Shown piece by piece: positions 10,693-21,460 of a DNA stretch of 64,000 nucleotides. A program made the position numbers and the translations under genes. The stretch's first letter is position 1; each line of letters starts with the position of its first letter. The stretch is from Cryptomeria japonica. Lineage: Eukaryota; Streptophyta; Pinopsida; Cupressales; Cupressaceae. The notes beneath the pieces were generated by a model. It ran no database searches. It saw only the letters and a list, made by a program, of their open reading frames with translations, and had not been told where the DNA came from. The stretch covers positions 462,548,072 through 462,612,071 of the forward strand of contig NC_081406.1 of NCBI RefSeq assembly GCF_030272615.1, written 5' to 3'.

Positions 10693-11502
10693 TTGGAACA
10701 ACAGATCAAGGACTTACAAAAGAAGATGGAGGAGATCAATACACCTAAACCAGCTTACACAATGAGAGATATATGCCCCTATCCATTTGATAGAAAAATT
10801 CCAATGCTTCCATTTCCTACACACTTTGTAACACCAAACTTTGAAAAGTACAGAGGCAAAGGGGACCCTAAGGCACATATAAGACAATTTTTCACAGCTT
10901 GCATTGAGGTAGCAATAGAAGAAACATACTTGATGAGATTGTTTCCACAAAGCTTAGGTGAACAATCTATGGAATGGTTCTCCCAACTTTCACCTAGAAT
11001 TAAGTCATGGGGTGACTTAGCAGAGGCATTTATCCAACATTTCTCATATAACATAGAGACAAATATATCAGTTGCCACTTTCTGTAATACCAAACACAAA
11101 GTTGGGGAGTCCTTTTCATCATTCTTACAAAGATGGAGGAATTTAGCTAGCAAATGCTCTTGCAAAATTCCACAAAAACAATTCGTAGAGATGTTTACAC
11201 AAAATGTCAATAGAGAAAGTGGTTATGACTTGTGGAAAGCTTGTTTGTCCACTTTTAAGGAAGTCATTGAGATAGGCTTAGCAACAGAGAAGTTCTTAAT
11301 TGAGAAAGGTATCATCAAGATATTTTTAAAAAATAAAGAATATTTTAAAGGAAAATACAAGCCACGATTTTGGAACAAGAAAAAGAACACAGTAAATGAT
11401 GGCGTTGTTGATGCTAACATGGTGAGACCAAAAACCACTCTTTTAGGACCAAGTTCTTCTACAAACAACCAAGTAAATACACAAGGAACTTCAAAACCAT
11501 GA
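10693..11502 (+). pseudogene. T1 gag, capsid-like domain
   Basis: A 269-codon open stretch, the longest intact gag piece in the Tat elements here. It begins with a coiled-coil-like segment (EQQIKDLQKKMEEINTPKP) and contains the plant gypsy gag domain: KYRGKGDPKAHIRQFF, TYLMRLFPQSLGEQSMEWF, SWGDLAEAFIQHF and the SFSSFLQRWRNLASKC block. This domain forms the particle shell. The tail is basic (GKYKPRFWNKKKN). The stop at 11500-11502 is followed in frame by more gag text, so it is a mutation and not the natural end. Confidence 0.85.
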
Positions 11503-12297
11503 AGGAAATACACCCCATTGGGAGAACCACTTGAGTTAGCTTTTAGGAATCTAGTAGAAAACAAGCTAATAAAAATTCTAGACAATCCTCTATATGAACC
11601 AAAATTCAAACCAAATTGGTGGAATGATGATGAGTACTACGAATATCACAAGAGAAAGGGACATAAAATAGGAAATTGCCATCGCTTGAAGAACATTATT
11701 AAGGATCTTATTGATAGAGGTGACATTGAGATTAATGGACATACATCCAATCAAGAACATGAAATGTTTAAGGAACCATTCCCTAAACATGACAAGGGAA
11801 AAGCCAAAGCCATAGATAATCAAGCCAACTATACCAAACTGTCCTATGACTATGATTCAACCGTTAACTACATTTCATTAGACAACCATGTTTCTACTAT
11901 TATCATAAAGGACAAAACGCCTAGAAGTTCTACCCAAAGAACCAAATTTGTCCTAAAAGTAATTGTACCTTCTTCTGAATCCACCTATAAATGTAATGTC
12001 ACAACTCGTCAAGGTAAGGTCACCCTACAAGGTGCTCCAGCTAAAACCACCACTTTGTCTTTGGCCAAACCTGAGTACAACCTAGTAGAACAGTTTGGGA
12101 AGACACCCGCGCTTATCTCAATCCTTGAACTATTACGTATCTCTCCTTCGCATAAAGCCATACTTGACAAAGTCCTAAGAGAAACTTATGTACCCACTGA
12201 TCTAAGCATGGACCAGTTTCAAGCCATGGTGGGATACCTTTTCATTCCACATACCCTCACATTTACAAAATCTGATGAGGCATCCGTAACCTAGCCT
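11503..12297 (+). pseudogene. T1 gag end with damaged zinc knuckle, and pre-protease segment
   Basis: Open from 11503, in the same frame as the capsid part. It reads YTPLGEPLELAF, then the Tat-type knuckle region YYEYHKRKGHKIGNCHRLKN; the family has Cys in place of the second Tyr (C-x-YH-x3-GH-x3-C), so the metal site is damaged. It continues through LIDRGDIEI and an interprotein linker to LVEQFGKTPALISILELL and a KVLRETYVP block, which in Tat polyproteins precedes the protease. The stop at 12292-12294 is shared by no other copy. The homologous stretch in T2 is 53560-54320. Confidence 0.8.
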
Positions 12298-12510
12298 CAT
12301 AATGCACCTCTACATATTGAAGCCTTTATCTCTCAGAGTTGGGCCAGTAACTAAGGATGTGGTTTGTCAAGTCCTTGATCTAGATCTCACATACAATACA
12401 ATCTTGGGACACCCATGGATTCACAATATGAGATTTGTTCCCTCAGCATATTATTAATGTATCAAATTCCCATACAATGGAGTTGAAGTGACCATCAAAG
12501 GCGGCCTAAA
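12298..12510 (+). pseudogene. T1 aspartic protease remnant
   Basis: After PHNAPLHIEAFI an internal deletion removed the catalytic Asp region; reading then gives VCQVLDLDLTYNTILGHPWIH, the C-terminal retropepsin block (LLG-x-PWIH), and KFPYNGVEVTIK. The intact order is visible in T2 at 54300-54795. The 4.5-kb insertion at 12511 cuts the reading. Confidence 0.75.
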
Positions 12511-15500
12511 TGTAATGCCCCGCCAGGAAACCCCTAAGGGTTTAAGTTAAAAACACTCAAATAGAGTGTAAATATTTTTTTTTTATAATAATAGCTAAGA
12601 GTATTACTGATAAGTTACAACCTCAAGATAACTAGAGTTAACAAAGACTTAGATAGCACAGCAGAAGGCTAAACGATCCTAAGGAGTTTCCCAACACAAT
12701 TACATAACCTTACACCTAACTCAACTTGCGACAATTGATCCAATAAGCTACATATCTTAATTACGAGATAATGCTTAAGACATGGATATATATATATGTT
12801 CGATAAATTGACATCTTAGAATTTCAGGAAGCGTTCATTTATTTTGGGTGGTTAGGAGGCCATTGTGAGGTTATTTACTCAATGCACTTTAATTCATAAT
12901 TTCATTAAGAGGCCTCCCAAGAGGTTCAATGCGACTAATATCACGAAGTTCATTCATTTGGGTTTAAGGTAACCTCCCACTATTTTTATCATCCTTTATA
13001 ATTAAAAGTATGGTTAATAAGATGTGATTCATTCATTAAGGATTAAACTTCCATTAATAGAGTGAGGTTCCATCATTTGAATTCAAGCAAAACCAACTAA
13101 TGAGTCATAGTTATTTTAAGGAGGATAGAGTGCAAGTGGCCATAGAGTTCATTCATCGAAGTTTTAATAATGCTAATAGATGGACTAAATTCATTAAGGT
13201 GAAAATGTATTAGGAACACATGAGTTAATCCTTTAAATTAAAATATAGTTAGAAAGATGATATTCAACATTATAGGATCAAAATACATGTTCATAGTGAC
13301 GTTCTTCCATTAGGATTAGAATATAACTATTTTGTTGCATGTCACTCCTTTTAGTTAAATGAAGTTAATATGAAAAGATACATTCACTAAGATTAAGATA
13401 TAAACAACTATACAAATACTACCCATTTTAGTTCAATTTTAGCAATCATAAGGGATTCTTTTAATAGGGTTATAATTATGGATAAATAGTTGAATTCACC
13501 CAATTTTCTAGTTAAATTTGATAGGGGTTATTTGTAAAGATTAAAACGTAAAATAACTAAACAAATTCATCCAATATAGTGTAACATAATTAACATGGCG
13601 TTACTCATTTATCAAGATAAAAAGGTAAATACCTATATGGCATTCACCATTTAGATTTCAATCTAGGAATTATAACATTAATTCTAACTTTGTTTTCCAT
13701 TCACATTCGTTCAATTTACATGCTTAATAACAAGTTAATTCCAATGATGTAACCCAGCAAGATTCTTCCCACTATTACTACTTTTAATTAACATTATCCA
13801 AATACTTTTCCCTTAATCCTAATTACAATCTTTTATGAACCTGATTACTACATTTGTCAAGATGGATAATTTTATGCACTTAGATTTAAATTCGTTAATT
13901 TCCCATCGTACACTTTACAAGATAACAACCATACATGATAACTTAAAGCATGAAACAAAGGAAGCTAAAACATCGCATAACACAGATATGATCTCGGAGT
14001 TCACCCCTAAAGGGCTACATCTCTGGGTCTGCTCAATTGCAAGACCCCTTTGGTATTATATCGTTAGGAATACATAATTTATAAGTCTTTTACATTTTTG
14101 CCTCTTAGACGAACACAACCAATATACAATAGACACTTCGGCCGGAATTTACATAATGATCCCTTCTAAAGCGGATCCAACTGAACACTCCAAGCAATTA
14201 CAGTTTCAAATGATGGATGCTACTCTATCTAGGGACGTAACCGGCCATGACCAACTCAAGTAAACAGATGACAGAGTCCAAAACATACCTAGCAAAGCCT
14301 TGCCAGTACTTAACACAAGCGAGAAAACATAAAATAAACTTGCCATATTTTCCATTATCTATTTCACATCATCGAGGAAGAAATAACTAAACTATTTGTT
14401 TTACTAAAAGAAGGTATCATCTTCTTTCGAACTTCAAATCAACACATTATTAAGTTTCTGATGATCTTGTTAGCATATCAGTTGAGTTTTTTTTTTCCAA
14501 AATTCCCAAGATGAACTTAAAATACTTTAACATTTCGATTCCTATTTCTAAGTTCTCAGAATGCTCAGATAAAATCACTATGTGTTATCAGAATACAGTA
14601 TTAAATTAATGATCACTAGTTATTAATTTACTATTCAATATATTTATGCAAATTTCCTTAAAAACTATATATATTAAAAAAAATATTGTTTACTAACGTT
14701 CGAATTCCAAATTAATTATTTATCAACACATATAATGACTTTCACATTAAATAAGTGCATTAATAAAATAATTTAACCATTAACAAAAGAAAACATATTT
14801 AAAAAGGAACACTGTCATAAAAACCATTTTTTTTATTTGATTTTATTTTATTGTATTATTATGTTTTATTTTTTTCTTAAACTAATAAAAAAAAAAAAAA
14901 CTAAAAAAAACTAAAAATTAAAATAAAGTAAATTGGAAGGGGCATTGCGGGCCCCACCTTCCAACACGGAAGAGGCAGAAGTCCCGCAGCTCCCGCACAG
15001 CCCTGCTGTGGCACAGGGTTTCCCCCTGTGGCCACTGTGCACGCAGGGTTTCCCTGCGGCCACTATGGTCGCAGGTTTTACCCTGCGGCCACAGTGAACG
15101 TAGGGTTCCCTGCGGCTGCTGTGGACGTAGGGGATTCCCTGCGGAGCCATGAGGTACGAGAGAAATGGGGGAGGGGGCGACGGCACGAGCTGAGCTTCAG
15201 TTCCTCCGCCCGCCAAACCCTAACCCCCAAAATACATAAATTTTTTTTTATATAAAAATTTCTTATACAGCCTAGTTTCGACCCAAGCAAAATTTTTTAT
15301 TTATTTATTTTCTTTAAAATCACAAAATGAAATAACTAAACTCACATAAATCCTCCATTAATCCATTTATGACAGGCACAACCATTTTTTGTCCTTTTAT
15401 TTTTATTTTTCCAGAATGTTTAAACCAAGAATGGGGAAGATTTTCTCCTTTCAAATGTCCAAGAAACCATGACAAACTTTGAATCCAAGAACAACCAAGC

Positions 15501-17012
15501 TATTCAAAAAACTGAAGCTAAATCTTAAAGACATTCATGGGCATTATCATTTCTTTTTCCAGCATTTCATGGAGAACATTCCATCACAAAAATCTTTTTT
15601 TTTAATTCAACAATAAATAAAAGGGTAGATTGGAATCCTACCTCCAAACGCATTTCGGGAAGAGTTTTGATGAAGAGCTCCACCTGCAACTCAAAGCAAA
15701 TCTCCCATTTTTCCAAAATTTCCCCCCATCTCCATTTTTTTTCCCAAAAAACTCTCAAGAAAGAACCCCCCCAAAAATATTCAAAAACTAGGTTAAATGA
15801 GAAACCTCCTTTTTTGCCCTAATTTTCAATTTCGAATTTAGGCATTTATTTTTTTTAAATAAAAGAAAATGAAAAATGGAAATCATTCCTTTCCATTATT
15901 CAATACTTCTTATTCGTTTTTCTTATTAAAATTAAAAAGCTTCCATTTCTTATTTAATTCTAATTTTAATCTCTCAATATCAATTTAGGCCTACATTTAT
16001 ATTTTGAACTGTTAACAAGGGTGAGGTATTTAAATTAATTTAAATTTCAAAAATCAATCCTTTATACTATATCAATTTTGCAAGTAAAAAGAATAATTTC
16101 CTTTTAAATAATAAAATCTACCCTTTCTATTCCAAAATGCGAAAATGATAAATTTATTTCTATTTCCCAAATGACTTTAAGTCTTTCCTTTCTAAAAACG
16201 CATAACTAATTGAATTTCGTTATTATTAAAATTAACTATTAAACTAACTCGCTATAACATAATAAAGCGACCTTTTTAAATAAATGACTAATCTCATGAA
16301 CGAGATCTATTTATTCTAATTTTCTCAACCACAAATGCGTAAATGAGCACATTAATCCAAGTTAAATACCTTAAGCTTGCTACAATAATAATTAAAGCAA
16401 TCTCTTTAAATTAACGATTAATCGTATAAAAGAAAACTACCTATTTTAAATTTCTAAATTACAAATGTGCACATCCACACATTAAATTGAAATGAATATT
16501 TGGGATAACAAACTCCACTTACCCCGCACATGGCATGCAAATTGAGGAAGTCCACCAAATCACACGACACGCAACCCAATGAAAAGAAAGCCCCACGAAC
16601 CACACACGACGCTTACCTGACAATGGCTACGGCAAGACGAGAGTTTTATGACCCCCAAATCAGAATTCTGAGGATGGAGGAGGTATACACAACCCTGCAA
16701 ATCCCAAGGAAGATGAACCTCGCCCTAGGCAGTGTTGTACCTGCAATCTCCTACACCCATGAATTCATGCAAGCATACATATACATATACATATTCAATG
16801 AGGGCTTTAGCTCGAGATTTATCACAAGAGTTAGGAAACAATTACATTTACACAAGAATCGATGCAAGAGCACAATAATAGGTATGCACGATTATTTATA
16901 TTATCTAAACTACACATTGCACCACGGTTAACCTACCATTCAAGAATGCCACATAGGAAGTCAGCCAAGGTCAAACGGGTTTTACAAGTCCGACTAGGGT
17001 AGGGACATTACA
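12511..17012. mobile_element. 4.5-kb TG...CA insertion without genes, probably a solo LTR of a gypsy element
   Basis: It starts TGTAATGCCCCGCC and ends TAGGGACATTACA, giving the imperfect inverted end TGTAATG(C/T)CCC. It interrupts T1 protease; the site reads CTAAA before (12506-12510) and CTGAA after (17013-17017), a 5-bp duplication with one mismatch, and the T2 homologue at about 54730 shows the uninterrupted text. Most of it is AT-rich and without ORFs, with long A/T runs at 14820-14930 and a GC island at 14935-15235. Starts like TGTAA-x-(G/A)CCC are common in chromovirus LTRs such as Del/Tekay, which can be very long. A non-autonomous element with no recognised internal part is the alternative. 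Confidence 0.65.
14935..15235. repeat. GC-rich island with a 23-30-bp minisatellite
   Basis: In AT-rich surroundings, 15001-15147 holds about five imperfect units of the form CCTGCGGCCACTGTGG-(A/C)-CGCAGGGTTTC. Each unit is itself nearly palindromic (CCTGCGG...CGCAGGG), so the array could fold. ORFs can be drawn through it on both strands, but the repeat itself produces them and I call no protein. Confidence 0.7.
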
Positions 17013-17874
17013 CTGAATCTGTTCATATATTGCAACAACCTGCAAATTTTGTGACATAGATTAGAAATAACAATACTAGTCAATCGAGAGGCTATTCCTT
17101 GATCAACATATGTGGATCCAGAATCCTTGATAGCTTCAACATCCAAACAAACAGAGCTCAAAGAAAAGTTCAAGATTAAAGATATGGGATGTGGTGAGTA
17201 TATCTTTCATGTTGATCAACTCCCATTGTTTCCTAAGGTATTTGGTCGACATGAGAAACCTACAAACAATTTGCAATGCCAAGGAATTGTGTGTGAGCCA
17301 CCTAGCATTGTGACTACTAAGTCTGAATGCAAATCTCCTCTAGTGGTGCAAGAAGCTCTTGATATCAATAGTCCTAAGAGTGGTTCCAACGAGGAATCTA
17401 TTGAGTGTATCGTCATCCCTCTTGATAACTCACATAGCTTTACCATTTCATCCATTCATTCCATTTCCACTTATCTCCCAGTGTTGGATCAACAACAATC
17501 ACAAAAGCCCATACTCATTGGGGATCAAAAATGAAGTTATGAAAAGAAAAATCTAAAATTCAAAAATAAAGGAAAGTCGTCTAGTCCAAATCAAAATCAA
17601 AAGCTATTGGACTCTACAAAAATCAAGGTCAAGGATAAAAATCCTATGAAAGAAAAAGAGCAAGAGATGATCTCCCCTAATATCAAAATAAATGGGGGCA
17701 AAATTTCTACAATTTCAAGTCAAAAAGAATACTTGTTGATCCTAAGTCTCCATCATGCCATCCTACTTTCACTTCTTTTCACAATCATAAGCCTTCATAA
17801 CTCATCCACTTGCTCCACACATCCATTCCCTTTTGGCAATACATCATGTCAATAGACCTTTAATGGAACTTCCT
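17013..17874 (+). pseudogene. T1 polyprotein between protease and RT
   Basis: Right side of the 4.5-kb insertion. It resumes with NLFIY-like text, then ESLIASTSKQTELKEKFKIK, GCGEYIFHVDQLPLFP and a region rich in Ser, Ile and acidic residues up to a stop at 17532, followed by a Lys-rich stretch (KNKGKSSSPNQNQK). T2 has the same start (54720-54905). The pol core that should follow is deleted: the next recognisable text is the integrase tail. Confidence 0.65.
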
Positions 17875-18256
17875 TGAAGGAATTTGTTGTCAGGGATGCC
17901 CAAAATTCTTTAGGTGACACACATATGGGCATGTGTAGTCCACATGCTAGTAATTCTCTCTGTTACTTTACAAAAGAAGACAGTCACTCAAGCTACACAT
18001 CATTCATTTAAGGAACAATTTAGTTACAATCATAAGATAAAGCATCACACATTTGAGGTAGGTGACTTAGTTGTCAAGTAGAATCTAAGAAATCAACAGG
18101 ACCGAGAGAAAAAAGGAAAATTTGAATCCAATTGGCTTGGTCATTATGTCATCACAATAGTCTACGGATTAGGTGCATATCAACTTTTGACCCCAAATGG
18201 ACAACCTTTGGAAGATCCGATCAACAACATGTATCTTCACAGGTTTTACACATAAC
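17875..18256 (+). pseudogene. T1 integrase, C-terminal tail
   Basis: After unassigned text, 18040-18256 reads HHTFEVGDLVVK, LRNQQDREKKGKFESNWLGHY, VITIVYGLGAYQLL and INNMYLHRFYT. This is the end of Tat-type integrase (usual form VGDLVL...GKF-x-PNWLGPY...GAY-x-L...LR-x-FY). A TAG stands in the first block. The DDE core and RT are absent, so T1 lost its pol by an internal deletion. Confidence 0.8.
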
Positions 18257-19772
18257 TCTTCAGAGTATCCCAATTCAAAGATACAAAAAAAACCAAAAGC
18301 ATCAAAAATACAAAAGAAATTAAAAAAATATCAACAATACAAAAAAAAAAAAAAAAATCAAAAATACAAAAAAATTAAAAAATGATCAAAAATACAAAAA
18401 AATCATAAAAATTAAAAAATCGTTACTTGGTGAAAACCTAGCAAATAGGTGCCTTGTGACACAAAAAAATCCAAACAAAATAAAGAAATAAATTTGTCCA
18501 ACGGTGAAAACCACTTCGGTGGCGCCCTGGGCAAGTACCATGGTGAAAACCGGGTTACTGACACCATGTGTAGAGACATTGCTCCTCCCTCCTTTAGGAT
18601 TCAATCGCATCCCTTCACTTTGCATACACTCACAACGTATCCATCCATAATAAACTTACCCATTCCCATCATGACTTGTTATTGATCTACCTAAGATTGG
18701 TTAGCCATTCATAATAATCCATTCCTTTCACCCCTATGCATCCATAATAAAATTACCCATTCCCATCATGGCTTGTTATTGATCTACCTTATATTGGTTA
18801 GCCATTCATAATAATAATTCATTTTCACCTCTATTCATCCATAATAAATCAGCTACTATTTGTGGCTAGGGCAAATCCTAAGTCTAGTGATGGGTGTGGA
18901 ACTAAGAGCATCACACATTCCGAGGAGTAGAGTTTCTTCCAGTTTTCTTTAGTCTATCTGTGCCCAATCCACAATAAATAAACACTTACATCATGGATCT
19001 GTAATAAAGTTTTGTCTTCTCCATTTTGATCAGTTTCAAATGAGATGTAAATAGCAGCAATGGGCTTCAACAAATCAAATCTTTCAAGAGACAACATTAT
19101 GGTTCAGTACTATCTATCCTTTTTATGAAAGCAAACATTGTGACCAAAATCAAATAGACTTATACAAGTGACAAGAGACACTAAACTTGAGGACTATAGT
19201 GGATGTTGGTGTCGAGTCTTGTTTTCTTTTGACTTTATCTTTTGGTCACATGTTTTTTAGCTTTTTCGGGATGTCTCTGACTAGAGGTTCTATCTCTAGG
19301 ATGTCTTTGACTAGAAAGGTGAGGATGGGATATGTTCACCTATTGTTTTGTTGTCTATGGATTGTATCTTAGTAATGTATGACTTTTCCAAGGATATGAG
19401 GACACTATGAGTCTAGTATGAATTGGGGCATTCCTTGTTTGTGACTATTTGATCTCCATGCAAATGGGTACAATGACTTTCAGGGTCGAACCTATACGTC
19501 GATTGTCATAACCTATTTGCCATAATAAAGATCAATGATGATAAAGCACAAGAATATTTTTCACTTCCATATCTTCTATCTTCCATCCCCCTTTCGTGAT
19601 TGACCTCCATCATCCTTCCAGATTTCATGTAGCCTACTATCACATGACTGAGTAAAATGACATGCCAAAACTATTTGCATTTCATGTAGATTGCACCTAC
19701 ATTACCACATATTAGTGTTTCATACATACATATAGATATCACAATCGTACTATATTTTGCATATATCATTAG
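18257..19772 (+). other. T1 3' non-coding region, first part
   Basis: Begins with an A-rich tract made of AAAAATACAAAA units (18283-18420), then three GGTGAAAACC motifs (near 18429, 18503, 18540), then a 97-bp tandem repeat (18643-18853). From about 18880 to 19772 it is the mirror of 56990-56090, which is the same region in T2 inverted. No protein; the ORF at 19187-19372 lies in this repeat and is not called. Tat elements commonly carry such variable, tandem-repeat 3' regions. Confidence 0.65.
18643..18853 (+). repeat. 97-bp tandem repeat in the T1 3' region
   Basis: Unit 1 18643-18739, unit 2 18740-18836, and the start of a third at 18837. Units begin ATCCATAATAAA and share CCCATTCCCATCATG, CTTGTTATTGATCTACC and GGTTAGCCATTCATAATAAT. 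Confidence 0.8.
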
Positions 19773-21442
19773 TGTGTAGGGGAAAAAGTGAGACTAGGCT
19801 GACATGTCCTAATCCTACCTTTTGACACATTGTGGAATACGAAAGAGCCTAGAGGTATCACACAATTGGCTACTTCTTTTTGGTGAAAGAGAGAGCCACG
19901 GGCTACCTATTAGGGTTTCTATTCCTTTGTTGTAATTGAAAGGTAAGATTATGTGAGTTCAATTCCTAACCCCAAAATGCAAGTATGAACTAATAACAAG
20001 ATTGTAGAATTGAACTTAAACAATGGAAAGCTGCAAACACAAGGACAAGACAAGAATGTAGATGCATACTTGGAGCCAAAATCTGAGTGAAACTGTTCAG
20101 GACGGGGGCGCGGGCACCACTATCTTGATTCTGCACCTGAAACTGCACCTGAAACTGCCACTTTGCAACCTGGAAAACTGTCCGAACTGCTAAAAATTGT
20201 TGTCTGTCAGGAGGACCAGGGTGCCCAGCGCCCCCGTCCCAGGGACTAGGGCACCTAGCGCCCATGTCCTGGTAGGACCAGGGCGCCTCACGCCCCTGTC
20301 CTAGTCTTTTTCTCCGAAACATGGTGTGTGGTTCCGTCTCCGTCTGCTTCTTTCGGATCTGCAACTTGCGGCGTCGTCTGAATCCCGAAATCTGCACTTA
20401 TATCTGAAAAAGGTGTTTGGGCGGCTATATAGGGTTTTGCCTTAGTCAAACCCCCGCTTCGGTGATTTCCACCTCCACGAATAGCCAAGTTGTATTGTAA
20501 AAGTAATGTGTGTGCAGACCTTGTGTGTGTGCAAGATCTAAAATGCAAGTAAGCAAACTAGAGCAACCTAGAAAGTAAACCCTAATTGCTTGTAAATGAT
20601 AATGTAAATGCTCCAAATCAAGATGCAAAGTGATCTAAAGCATGAATACAAATGATATGATGAAGCTTATGCAAAGACATGAAAACAACATGAAATCATA
20701 CCCAACCCCAAGGGAGGGGTACAAGCCAATCTTTAGTCGGTGATCCCTTATTGTTCTTCAATGCCTTAAAAGCCCTAAATGGATGAATGAAATTGATAGA
20801 TGCTTGATGGATGGATGTTGAATGTTGTTGAAGTCTTCAAAGATCTGCTCTTTCACTACATAGAAGGCCCTTGAAACCAAAAATTGGATCCTTTCCAATG
20901 AAGAAAGAGAGCTCTTATATATGAAACCCTAGGTCTTAATTCCAACTTTTGGCCGACCTAGAGATTGAATCTCCTGCCAATTTCTTGGGGTTAAGCTTTA
21001 TTTTATGATTGGATCGCGCTCCTAAAATTTCGGGAAAAATGTCCGGGACCATGTGCACTCCGGGCGCCATGGTCCCGACAACTTTTCACCAAATTTTTAG
21101 GGTCATCGGATATGATGATTTTAGAGCGAATCCCGAAGTTACAGCTGATTTCGATATGTTTTGACCCCCAAAATCAAGCCCCCAAGTTCAAAATAGGACC
21201 TAATTAGGGTTTTTGATTAAATGATATATTGGAGGAATAAAATGAAAGGGGCACACTTTAATGAAAAGGGCCCAACTTTATGATATGGAAGATGACGAAA
21301 TAGGACCTTAGACTTAATTAATTTGATTAATTAAGTGCTAAAGGGGAAATGCAATGCAAAATGCAAAATGCGCCAAGGCGGGTGCTAAACTAGGTGTGAA
21401 ATTGTACCACCCTAGCAAGTGCGTACAATTTATGACGCTACA
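19773..21442 (-). repeat. 3' LTR of element III
   Basis: On the plus strand it runs from TGTGTAGGGG to GACGCTACA. It contains a GC-rich block of three about 32-bp units at 20205-20310 (GGACCAGGG...GCGCCC...GTCC), a CCCTAATTAGGG-like segment and a minus-strand TATA-like TATATAAG at 20914-20922. ORFs found in it on the minus strand (for example 19990-20397) are also present in the other LTR and follow the repeat; no gene is called. Confidence 0.9.
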
Positions 21443-21460
21443 TTTAGCCCCCACTTTAGC
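21443..21460 (-). other. Polypurine tract of element III
   Basis: The minus strand reads AAAGTGGGGGCTAAA directly before the 3' LTR end (TGTAGCG). It primes plus-strand cDNA synthesis in the family and sets the orientation of the element. Confidence 0.8.

Noticed and set aside
15001-15147. CRISPR-like array
   Set aside because: Repeat units are contiguous and imperfect with no unique spacers, in plant DNA.
15028-15290. Overlapping ORFs on both strands in the GC island
   Set aside because: They follow from the repeat units, which lack stops in several frames; not evidence of a protein.
16530-16931. 133-codon ORF near the right end of the 4.5-kb insertion
   Set aside because: No recognisable motif, contains a low-complexity YIYIYI stretch from a TACATA repeat, and lies in a gene-free insertion.
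19990-20628. Minus-strand ORFs in the element III LTR, repeated at 27008-27493
   Set aside because: Present in both LTRs because the LTRs are copies; low complexity and GC repeat, no product recognised.
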